Shown: one piece after another, positions 18,601 to 25,830 of the stretch
Layout: each line of letters begins with the position of its first letter
How positions within the stretch are numbered: position 1 is the first letter of the stretch
From: Parabacteroides goldsteinii DSM 19448 = WAL 12034
Lineage (GTDB): Bacteria; Bacteroidota; Bacteroidia; Bacteroidales; Tannerellaceae
DNA: 64,000 nt
Direction of reading: 5' to 3'
Assembly: GCF_000969835.1 (NCBI RefSeq)
Contig: NZ_KQ033912.1
Span: 186,001 to 250,000 of the forward strand
Made by a program: the position numbers and the translations under genes
The notes under the pieces: generated by a model
Databases searched by the model: none
Told to the model about the DNA's origin: nothing
The model's input: only the letters and a program-made list of their open reading frames with translations

Positions 18601-19614
18601 ATGGAGGAACAAATAGACATTATATTAGATCCATCGATCAATTCAGAAGTCAAATATTGGATGATGAGAACAATGGGTGGAGATTTCTATAAAGAATTTG
18701 TAGAGGATGGTTTCATTGCTATAGGATATAATGAAATAACCACAGAAGATTTAAAGGCTCTTCCTGAAAGTGATAATTTATCTAAAGACGTTCTTGCCAC
18801 GAAACTGAAAGACCGAAATGAAAATATAACTAATGCAGGTTATCCAGCATCGCAAATACTCAAATTTTATCGTGACATGAAAATAGGAGATTTCGTTGTT
18901 GTTCCTGGTAGAAGTTCTCACTACGTTAGTTTTGGTATTATTACAAGTGATGTATATGAGGCAGAAGATAAGTATTTACATTCAGCAGACCTATGTCCCT
19001 TTGCTAAAAGACGTACAGTCAATTGGAAAAAATCAACTGTCAAGTTTAAATTAAATCCTTCATTACAATTAATGTTCAATTCACGACATATTATTTCGGG
19101 AGTAGATGATTATGCTCAATACATTGACAGCTTATTAAATGATTTTTATGTAAAAGATGATGAAACTCATTTAGTACTCCGCATTAATACAGAAGGTGAT
19201 ATCAATGCTGGCAATTTTTTCGCCATATACAAAATTTTTGAGATTGTCGATAATTTTTGTGTTGAATATGGAATACCTGAAACAACTGCAAATCTTGTTA
19301 TGAAGATACAATTGGAATCTCCAGGTAATGTTCGTTTAAGTTCTAAACATCTCTTAATTTTAGGTCTAGTTGGGCTTTCTATTTTATCAATCAATGGAGG
19401 TGGATTGAAAATTAACGCCGGTAATTTCAATTTTGACCTATCCACTGATGGATTAATTGGCATGTACAATGAATATCTTGATAGAGAAGTGGATAGAGAT
19501 TTAAAGGAAAGCATTAAAAGTTCACTTGATTCATTAGATATGAGTACACCACAGAATATGGAATATGCAGTCAAGTTACTCGAAGAATTAAACAATTCTA
19601 GAGAAAAATACTAA
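18601..19614 (+). CDS. EVE-like N-terminal domain plus membrane segment, putative conflict protein
   Basis: 337 residues. The N-terminus (about 15-150) has the pattern of EVE/PUA-like modified-base readers seen in modification-dependent restriction proteins: YWMMRTMGGDFYKEFVEDGF, IAIGYNEI, then KIGDFVVVPGRSSHYVSFGII. The middle is unassigned. LLILGLVGLSILSING (about 247-262) could cross a membrane. No nuclease motif is visible. It is AT-rich, opposite in strand to the phage core and outside the lysis genes, a typical place for lysogenic-conversion cargo. Exclusion of other phages is a guess from domain type and place. Confidence 0.5.
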   Translation: MEEQIDIILDPSINSEVKYWMMRTMGGDFYKEFVEDGFIAIGYNEITTEDLKALPESDNLSKDVLATKLKDRNENITNAGYPASQILKFYRDMKIGDFVVVPGRSSHYVSFGIITSDVYEAEDKYLHSADLCPFAKRRTVNWKKSTVKFKLNPSLQLMFNSRHIISGVDDYAQYIDSLLNDFYVKDDETHLVLRINTEGDINAGNFFAIYKIFEIVDNFCVEYGIPETTANLVMKIQLESPGNVRLSSKHLLILGLVGLSILSINGGGLKINAGNFNFDLSTDGLIGMYNEYLDREVDRDLKESIKSSLDSLDMSTPQNMEYAVKLLEELNNSREKY

Positions 19615-19808
19615 CAAGGGAAATAATAAAATGGCATTAACGCTAAAGCTATAATTACTCCAATCAAAATAATTTTATATCCTGTATATTTATAATCATA
19701 TTTATGAACAAACAAAGATACAATATACTTCAAAAATAATATAGAGACACTACTGATTATCAGAAATGTCGCTATAAAAGATATGATATTTCGTATTGTA
19801 TCTAACAT
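19611..19808 (-). CDS. Small two-span membrane protein
   Basis: 65 residues from MLDTIRN, with two hydrophobic stretches (FIATFLIISSVSILFLKYI and ILIGVIIALALMPFYYF). No family recognised. It converges on the EVE-like gene with a 4-base overlap. The longer start at 19829 overlaps the -7 box and is rejected. Confidence 0.5.
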   Translation of the reverse strand: MLDTIRNIISFIATFLIISSVSILFLKYIVSLFVHKYDYKYTGYKIILIGVIIALALMPFYYFPC

Positions 19809-19826
19809 AACATTTTTTTCTCTCTG

Positions 19827-19834
19827 CAAATATA
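19827..19834 (-). promoter_or_regulatory. Promoter -7 box for the small membrane protein
   Basis: The minus strand reads TATATTTG, 18 bases before the ATG at 19808. Confidence 0.5.
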
Positions 19835-19954
19835 TAACGTTTTAGTTATCTAAATTAGTATGAAATATATGTTTTTTTATCCTAAAGCATAATTTTTGTG
19901 GTTCAAAGGAATTATTCATATCACTATTTTTTTCAAAACCTTACTTATTTAAAA

Positions 19955-19981
19955 CCGCTCTACCTATCTCAGGCAAAGCGG
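19955..19981 (-). terminator. Hairpin at the end of the late operon
   Basis: CCGCT/AGCGG with further pairing inside (TGCCT/AGGTA) lies 41 bases past the last lysis gene on the minus strand, followed by TTTTAAAT. It is a plausible but weak terminator. Confidence 0.4.
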
Positions 19982-20021
19982 CCTACAATTACTAACTAAA
20001 CTATTACTATGAGAAAAAATA

Positions 20022-20489
20022 CTATTTAAAATTCTTAGCTATCCACAAGCCCATGCAACCGAACAGAATAACAATCAGCCCAAATACCCAATTAGGTAAA
20101 ACAGCCCCCCGATCAATCAACACATCATTTGTAACGACATCTTTTATACCTTCATCCTTCATTTTGACAGATGTATCTGTTTCCTGCCTATCACCATTCT
20201 CTTCTGTTGTCACCGATCGTTTTTGTTCGGAAAGGATATCCATCTGGGTAGTCTTTACAATATATTGATTCCCGATGCTGTCCGGCTTGGATAACTCTGT
20301 TATAGTTATGATACCGGTTCCGCTATACTCCAATAGCTCCGTAATTGTTCGTTGAACAGATTCCGTAACATGTGTACTATCCTTTTGACTACTGACAGCC
20401 GTACTAACCGTTTCCGATCTGTAACTCTGCTTTTTTGTTCCGCATCCAAACAAAAGAAACATACACCAGAGTAATACAAGCCCCTTCAT
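20022..20489 (-). CDS. Candidate unimolecular spanin (lipoprotein with C-terminal membrane anchor)
   Basis: 155 residues with a lipoprotein signal (lipobox LLFGC, Cys16), a polar, Ser/Thr/Glu-rich periplasmic segment (about 20-130) and a C-terminal membrane helix (WVFGLIVILFGCMGLWIA, about 134-151). This outer-membrane lipid anchor plus inner-membrane helix is the topology of u-spanins such as T1 gp11, which fuse the two membranes at the last step of lysis. It overlaps the endolysin gene by 4 bases (ATGA). Homology to known spanins is not evident; the call rests on topology and position. Confidence 0.65.
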   Translation of the reverse strand: MKGLVLLWCMFLLFGCGTKKQSYRSETVSTAVSSQKDSTHVTESVQRTITELLEYSGTGIITITELSKPDSIGNQYIVKTTQMDILSEQKRSVTTEENGDRQETDTSVKMKDEGIKDVVTNDVLIDRGAVLPNWVFGLIVILFGCMGLWIAKNFK

Positions 20490-20962
20490 GGTTTTATATT
20501 TACATTAGGGAGAAACGATGTAAATTCACACTGTACGTCGAAGCAGGGACAAGCCTTTAACCATTCAAAAGGTTCAATCACACCGTTACCATTCAGATCA
20601 GGCGAATAATCTCGGTGACCTTTTACTTCTACAACGTTTGGATACTTCCGGCACAATTCATTTACCAATTCACGGATGGCCGCCTTTTGCGCTTCTGTAC
20701 GAGTATCTTTGGGATTCCCGGAACCATCTAGTCCACCGACATAACAAATACCTATACTGTCCGCATTGTGCCCTGAAACGTGCGCCCCGGCTTTTTCTAC
20801 TGGTCGCCCTTTATGAACTGATCCATCGGCATAAACTACGTAATGATAGCCGATACCGTTCCATCCGCGTGTTTGGTGCATTTGATCAATATCTGCAACT
20901 GTTAGGGGTTGTCCCTTACGTGATGCAGTACAATGTATTATGATTTTATTTATCTGTCTCAT
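20486..20962 (-). CDS. N-acetylmuramoyl-L-alanine amidase endolysin
   Basis: 158 residues forming one Amidase_2 domain: IIHCTASRKG (first zinc His), WNGIGYHYVVYADGSVHKGR, GAHVSGHNADSIGICYVGG and VKGHRDYSPDLNG (second zinc site). It cuts the bond between N-acetylmuramic acid and L-Ala in peptidoglycan. There is no signal peptide and no wall-binding domain, so export depends on the holin, whose gene overlaps this one by 17 bases. Confidence 0.92.
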   Translation of the reverse strand: MRQINKIIIHCTASRKGQPLTVADIDQMHQTRGWNGIGYHYVVYADGSVHKGRPVEKAGAHVSGHNADSIGICYVGGLDGSGNPKDTRTEAQKAAIRELVNELCRKYPNVVEVKGHRDYSPDLNGNGVIEPFEWLKACPCFDVQCEFTSFLPNVNIKP

Positions 20963-21371
20963 TTTTATCTCCTTCTATTTCTATTATATCTGTTTTCTTT
21001 CCAAAGAAATTCAAGAACTTCACCTTTACATGCTTTCCACGTGCAGCAAAGTAGTTGACATATATACTTTCTAACTCAACACCGTATATAACGAGTAGAA
21101 TTATAAGCGGTAGCAAGTCGATCCCAAATGGTTGCCCGAAAGCCTGGCCGAACGAATAAGCCATTACAACCCAAATGATATAACTTGTAATCTTATCCAT
21201 TGTACGCCGGACAGCTCGCGATCGTTTGATCGGGTCTTTCCTGTATCGAGATGCTTCAATACCAAACTTCAGATCACCTAGCGTCAAAACTAAAGCCAGG
21301 AAGAAAAGCCATTTCGCCCAAGCAAAAAACTCAATCAGCCCAAAAAGGAATTTATCTGTGTAGTTCTCCAT
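20946..21371 (-). CDS. Phage holin
   Basis: 141 residues with three hydrophobic segments (about 14-34, 62-80, 85-103) and a charged C-terminal tail. The pattern WLFFLALVLTLGDLKFGIEA matches holin families found with amidase endolysins in Bacteroidales phages. It forms lesions in the inner membrane that release the endolysin. It is first in the holin-endolysin-spanin run, all overlapping. Confidence 0.8.
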   Translation of the reverse strand: MENYTDKFLFGLIEFFAWAKWLFFLALVLTLGDLKFGIEASRYRKDPIKRSRAVRRTMDKITSYIIWVVMAYSFGQAFGQPFGIDLLPLIILLVIYGVELESIYVNYFAARGKHVKVKFLNFFGKKTDIIEIEGDKNETDK

Positions 21372-21472
21372 TATTTTTATATTTAATATTTCTACAATAC
21401 CAATTTACGAATGTGCTTTTCTTCGTGTTGTTGCCATGATTATTTATTTTTCATCTGCATATAAATTCGGTG

Positions 21473-22813
21473 TTATTCAAGCTCTCTTACATAATACCGG
21501 ATTATTATTATACCCTGATACCCTCTTCCGGGACGAGAAAACTGGCCGCTAGAGACTCCCATGCCACCGCCACCGGATCCATAGAATGTACCATTTCCGG
21601 CATTGCCCTTAATACTGCCACCACCTCCGCCGGTTTTATTACCTGAATATCCCTGCAATTCACCATTAGAATATCTTACATAACCACCGGTTGCCGCATA
21701 TTTTGTTATTGCAGTCAATTCCGGGTCTATATGAGATAAGTCTCCAAAAGGACAAAGTGTACCATCTTTGGTGTAAGGATATCCACCATTGCTTTCTTTT
21801 CCCGCTTCTCCTCCTGCTACAGTATATTCTCCAAATGTTGTTGGGTTTCCTTTTTCACCACCATACGATAAAGCAGTCCAATCCCCAACTGATAATTCAA
21901 ATATTTGATTTTTTGTGAAAGAAATATCTTCTACATATAATACTTCTCCACCTCCGCCACCACTGACCCAGTCTCCATTAGTGTTTACAGAGTTTGAACC
22001 GTCACCACCACCTCCGCCACCTACTATAAAGATGTCTATTTTTTTTGTATTGTCAGGCACAGTCCAAGAGGTCCGAGATATATCAGTGATTATCTCAAAT
22101 TTTTCAACAAGGGGTATTTCACTTTCTTTTATCATACGGGTAACTTTCAATATAACAATACCCTGATATCCTAATCCTGGATTTCTTATCGTATTACTAA
22201 AAGTTCTATAAATAGTGCCACCTCCACCACCAGCACCGTAAAAAGCAGCATTAGCAGCAGCTGTAGAACGATTAGCCCCTTTTCCTGCGCCAGTATTCCC
22301 TCCTACATTAGCCGTAGTGGTAGTACTTCCATCTCCACCATTTGCACCAAATAAATCAGAAGACGTAACAGCTTCCGATTCTATATCTCCAAATGGACAA
22401 GCTGTTCCATCACTCCCGATTGATGGCGATGAATTTGTTCCGGCAGTTCCACCATTACCACCCAATGCAATGAGAGTTCCAAAAGATGTATCACCTCCTT
22501 TGTTTCCCGCATTATTGGCTGTTGTTGCAGCACTCCCACCTTGTCCGATCACAACATTTATTTCTTCTCCTTTAATGAATGGCATGTTTTCCTGATATAC
22601 AACTGCACCACCTTCCCCAGCATATCCTGCTGTATAGGAACCATAAGATGTGGATGCTACTGGCAGACCACCTCCACCACCAGCACCAACCAGAAAGACA
22701 TCGAGTTTTACCGTATTGGCAGGTACTATGTAAATTCCTGATGATTTGATTACCACCAACTGGGCGACCTCTATCATTCCAGAAGCAAAAAGCATTGATC
22801 TTCTTCTGTTCAT
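21473..22813 (-). CDS. Glycine-rich tail fibre protein with a duplicated domain
   Basis: 446 residues in two tandem Gly-rich domains. Each begins with a V(P)-N-T-x-K-(I/L)-D-(I/V)-F-(I/L)-V-G strand followed by GGGGG, contains a D-G-T-x-C-P-F-G-D motif and closes with G-x-G-Y-Q-G-(I/V)-(I/V)-I. They span about 15-232 and 235-446. Poly-Gly sandwich domains of this kind form the receptor-binding tips of several long-tail fibres. Its start overlaps the preceding gene's stop (TAATG). A host-recognition role is inferred. Confidence 0.65.
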   Translation of the reverse strand: MNRRRSMLFASGMIEVAQLVVIKSSGIYIVPANTVKLDVFLVGAGGGGGLPVASTSYGSYTAGYAGEGGAVVYQENMPFIKGEEINVVIGQGGSAATTANNAGNKGGDTSFGTLIALGGNGGTAGTNSSPSIGSDGTACPFGDIESEAVTSSDLFGANGGDGSTTTTANVGGNTGAGKGANRSTAAANAAFYGAGGGGGTIYRTFSNTIRNPGLGYQGIVILKVTRMIKESEIPLVEKFEIITDISRTSWTVPDNTKKIDIFIVGGGGGGDGSNSVNTNGDWVSGGGGGEVLYVEDISFTKNQIFELSVGDWTALSYGGEKGNPTTFGEYTVAGGEAGKESNGGYPYTKDGTLCPFGDLSHIDPELTAITKYAATGGYVRYSNGELQGYSGNKTGGGGGSIKGNAGNGTFYGSGGGGMGVSSGQFSRPGRGYQGIIIIRYYVRELE

Positions 22814-24873
22814 TATTCTACGTATTCATTATAAATAAAAGGTTCAGACGCACGAACAGTATATTTCCAGTCCGCCCATAATATGCTAAGTTCGCACGCT
22901 TCTTTACCTGCCAGTTCTGGCAATTCTGATACAATAAGCAGTTTTGAACCTTCTAAACCAGCATTGGCATTTAACTTGATGGTAAAAGTTATTTTAGTGG
23001 TTGAACTACTTGTGTTTCTAATTAGCAAAGTAGTAACCGAGTTATGAAGTGGATAAAATCCTGCTGGAACAATTAGCAAATTTTTGCTAATACTCATATC
23101 AAACACCACATAACCGCCAGTAAAAGGAATATTCTCACCAGAAGTAATGACCGTCTTGGCGTATGTACATGCTGCCCTTACAGTAGCATCCCGCCAGCCA
23201 TCGCCTGTTACACCTCTCAAATCCAGCAAATAATGATACATATTGTCAGAATTTGTAACACCTTCGGATATGACAAAAGATAACAAATAATGAACCACCT
23301 CCCCATCATATCTTTGCATGATGGAAGTACATCGGGAATAACCTTTCTTGTATGAATGATACTGACCTTCGGATCGGGAATATATAGGTATATTTTCTTG
23401 ATATGCCCTTTCCATATCCTCTATTGTGTTACCGTTTATAAATGAACCCCAATCCAATTCACTAGTGGTTCGTACTCTATTTATTTGAGTAACATCACCT
23501 ATTTCGATATATTCACTATTTGAGTTTCCCCATTCAGCTACACCTGGAGCAGTGTTTGTTAAAACCTGTCCCACTGCCCCACCTGCCGGAATAAAGTTAT
23601 ATCCCTCCCCTGTTGGCAGGACAAACTTATTTGCACCGGATTCTATACCTTCCAGCTTTGCTCCTTCCGCATTCGTCATTAAACGTTTCCCTGCTTCCTT
23701 CAAAACATAACGTTCGTTGGCTTCATTCTTAGTATAGTAATCAGACAAATCGACAGAAGTAGAACCAATCAATTCAAATTTGCCAGAAGTTTCATTCCAG
23801 ATATATTCATTGTGAACGTCGTTTCCTGATCCTGTTTTTGGAACTAAATAGATCGTTCCTTTAACTCCTGTATCCGGCAGTACCAGGACTACTTTTATGT
23901 CGAATTGAACAATACCGGCTATCTGCTCATTGGTATATGTTTTTGCCAACTGTAGATTTCGTCCTATCTCTTCCCTCAACTCTGCATCGTTAAAAGGGAT
24001 ATACTCAACAAAAAAACCTTCTGTACTTCCACCGGAAGAAGGAACAAAAAGATATTGTTTTCCTCTGATTAAATCAGAGCCATTTACAGAGACATTCCCG
24101 GAACCCTTACCAGGCAATCCCGTATCCCCTCTAGGAATGGTCAGTTTCAGAGAGTATTTCGGATTACCTTCTGGGGTTTGTCCGACCGGAATAAAGACGG
24201 CAGAAGCCTCTGAGCCTGGCTCACCTGTCATAACTTCTCCAAGTTCAAGAACCGGATTTTTACCAGCATCACCTTGTGGTAGAACCAAGTCTATTTTATA
24301 CTTTGGATTACCAGATGGATCATCACCGTTACGAATTATAGACACAGACGGTTCCTGCCCTTTAGATGCACTTCCGGCTTCCATTACCGGAGTTTTTCCG
24401 TCATTGCCCTTATTCCCTTTACTTCCTCGTGGTATAGTAAGGAATAGTTTATACTTTGGTCGTCCATCTTCTGTCGTTCCATTTTCTTTAAAAGTGGCTG
24501 ACGCATCCGTATCTGGTTCTCCTGTTGAAATGCTTCCAAATTCCAAAAAAGGAATTGCACCGTCATCTCCTTTAGGCAGTACAAGACCTATTTTATAAAT
24601 AGGATTACCGGATGGGTCTGTTCCTGACAGTTCAATAGAGGCATCTGCATCCAATCCGGAAGAAATAGAACCAACTTCAAATAATGGGGTTTTACCGTCT
24701 GTCCCCATTAAAGATGCAGCTTCCAAGGCTACAAGTTCTCCACCGAGTACTCCCGGAAGAAGATTAACACCAACCGGGGATTTTACTACCCTAAGATCGG
24801 TTACCATCTTTGAACTTCCCTGTAACGCATTCGTTACCCGCTGAACTAAACTATCAAATTCTTCCTGTGTCAT
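22813..24873 (-). CDS. Tail fibre/appendage protein with four tandem repeats
   Basis: 686 residues. After a short helical start (1-35), four tandem repeats of about 55 residues fill roughly 40-265. Each runs G-x-x-P-x-x-E-x-G-x-x-x-x-G then N-P-x-Y-x-(I/L)-x-L-x-(I/L)-P-(R/K/Q)-G-D, ending in collagen-like GxxG linkers. Residues 380-440 are coiled (EANERYVLKEAGKRLMTNAE). The C-terminal 250 residues are unassigned and probably the distal head. ATGA coupling to the gene before it and TAATG coupling to the gene after it make a fibre operon. Confidence 0.65.
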   Translation of the reverse strand: MTQEEFDSLVQRVTNALQGSSKMVTDLRVVKSPVGVNLLPGVLGGELVALEAASLMGTDGKTPLFEVGSISSGLDADASIELSGTDPSGNPIYKIGLVLPKGDDGAIPFLEFGSISTGEPDTDASATFKENGTTEDGRPKYKLFLTIPRGSKGNKGNDGKTPVMEAGSASKGQEPSVSIIRNGDDPSGNPKYKIDLVLPQGDAGKNPVLELGEVMTGEPGSEASAVFIPVGQTPEGNPKYSLKLTIPRGDTGLPGKGSGNVSVNGSDLIRGKQYLFVPSSGGSTEGFFVEYIPFNDAELREEIGRNLQLAKTYTNEQIAGIVQFDIKVVLVLPDTGVKGTIYLVPKTGSGNDVHNEYIWNETSGKFELIGSTSVDLSDYYTKNEANERYVLKEAGKRLMTNAEGAKLEGIESGANKFVLPTGEGYNFIPAGGAVGQVLTNTAPGVAEWGNSNSEYIEIGDVTQINRVRTTSELDWGSFINGNTIEDMERAYQENIPIYSRSEGQYHSYKKGYSRCTSIMQRYDGEVVHYLLSFVISEGVTNSDNMYHYLLDLRGVTGDGWRDATVRAACTYAKTVITSGENIPFTGGYVVFDMSISKNLLIVPAGFYPLHNSVTTLLIRNTSSSTTKITFTIKLNANAGLEGSKLLIVSELPELAGKEACELSILWADWKYTVRASEPFIYNEYVE

Positions 24874-25189
24874 AGTCGTTTAATCCAATGATATTTTTTC
24901 CGCTTTTCTAAATGAGAGTAGTCATACTGATATGTATAAGCCTCTCTTTCAAATGAGATATTTTCGTAAGCATTCCGACCATAACGAAAGAGTTTAACCA
25001 ACCACTCCACCAGATACCAGAAATAAAAAAAATGTACAACATTTCTTTCATTTGAACCGTATGAATGGCTTCATGATTCTGTATTCGCCGGGCAAGGGGT
25101 TTGTACTCATTTCGGGCAAAGATTATTCCGAAAAGGTTCATAGCTGTGAACCCCTTAACAGGCAATATGTTATTGTATACGATCTTCAT
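24870..25189 (-). CDS. HEAIH-motif protein, complete only through a -1 frameshift
   Basis: The zero frame stops at 24908 (93 residues). It carries KGFTAMNLFGIIFARNEYKP and HEAIHTVQMKEMLYIFF, an HExxH zinc-site pattern. At a run of eight T (minus strand of 25025-25032), the codons are att|ttt|ttt|att, so T TTT TTT is an in-frame slippery heptamer. A -1 slip gives YFWYLVEWLVKLFR, then NAYENISFEREAY, a better continuation than the zero frame. The -1 product (106 residues) ends at a TGA overlapping the next ATG. Either a programmed frameshift or a homopolymer mutation. Function is unknown. Confidence 0.65.
25025..25032 (-). promoter_or_regulatory. Possible -1 frameshift site (T TTT TTT)
   Basis: Eight T on the coding strand; the zero-frame codons are TTT TTT preceded by T, the exact X XXY YYZ form. 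A -1 slip joins the HEAIH N-terminus to its expected C-terminus. Confidence 0.45.
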
Positions 25190-25463
25190 CTGCAAGAATT
25201 GTTTCAATATCATCCAACATGGCAGACAAAGCAGCCTTGCACTCTCCGAGTGTCAGAAACTTGTAATCATTTACGTCGATCAAAAGTCGATTAGAACTAC
25301 CCATGTAATTAGCTCCGGCAACCTTATTACCGTTTTTAGATATTTCGATCCGGATATCCGTTACCGGCTGTCCGACATCTTGAGAATAGGTGTACGTATT
25401 TATTACACCTTCACAAGCCTGTGTTGTTGCTATCTGATTGATTTTATTCGATACTATTTCCAT
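25170..25463 (-). CDS. Small phage protein, unknown
   Basis: 97 residues from MEIVSNKINQ. The middle has alternating strands (VTDIRIEISKNGNKVAGANYMG) and the C-terminus is an acidic helix (LSAMLDDIETILADED). No family recognised. It begins 5 bases after the stop of the previous gene and overlaps the HEAIH gene start by 20 bases, so it belongs to the tail-fibre operon, perhaps as a small tail accessory or chaperone. Confidence 0.6.
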   Translation of the reverse strand: MEIVSNKINQIATTQACEGVINTYTYSQDVGQPVTDIRIEISKNGNKVAGANYMGSSNRLLIDVNDYKFLTLGECKAALSAMLDDIETILADEDRIQ

Positions 25464-25467
25464 AATA

Positions 25468-25830
25468 CTATTTTTTTGATGTACCATTTTCCAATAAATT
25501 CACAACCTGAGCATAAGCCCCAGCGATAAGAGAGTTTGCAACTAACTTTTTTATCAAAGCGGCTTCTTCTGTTGTTACCTCTATCGCTCCCTTTGCATTG
25601 TAAATGCGCTGAGATAAATTGAATGAAGCCATTTTTTCATCTACATCTTTACATTCTTTGCCAACAAAGAGTATAGAGGCTACCATACGATAAATCATTT
25701 GAGTTTTAACCTTATCTTTTACGACATCTTTTACTACCCCGTTCACTTCTTCACGTACAACTTCTTGATACGTTTCAGTTACATCTTTTCCATCGAAATT
25801 CTTAAACGCTACATTAAAATTTACTTTCAT
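25468..25830 (-). CDS. Small phage protein, unknown (tail module)
   Basis: 120 residues. The N-terminal MKVNFNVAFKNFDGKDV looks like a beta strand pair; the rest is helical (IEVTTEEAALIKKLVANSL). It overlaps the end of the large tail-tip gene (ATGA). Placement suggests a small tail assembly or fibre chaperone, but I recognise no family. Confidence 0.6.
   Translation of the reverse strand: MKVNFNVAFKNFDGKDVTETYQEVVREEVNGVVKDVVKDKVKTQMIYRMVASILFVGKECKDVDEKMASFNLSQRIYNAKGAIEVTTEEAALIKKLVANSLIAGAYAQVVNLLENGTSKK

Noticed and set aside
21405..21437. Ten-codon frame MATTRRKAHS before the holin
   Set aside because: It has an ATG and stop on the core strand but is too short to support by itself; it may be a leader peptide.
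22317..22595. Pro/Pro-rich frames on the plus strand opposite the Gly-rich fibre gene
   Set aside because: They are the antisense of GGN codons; low-complexity shadows with no promoter or start context.
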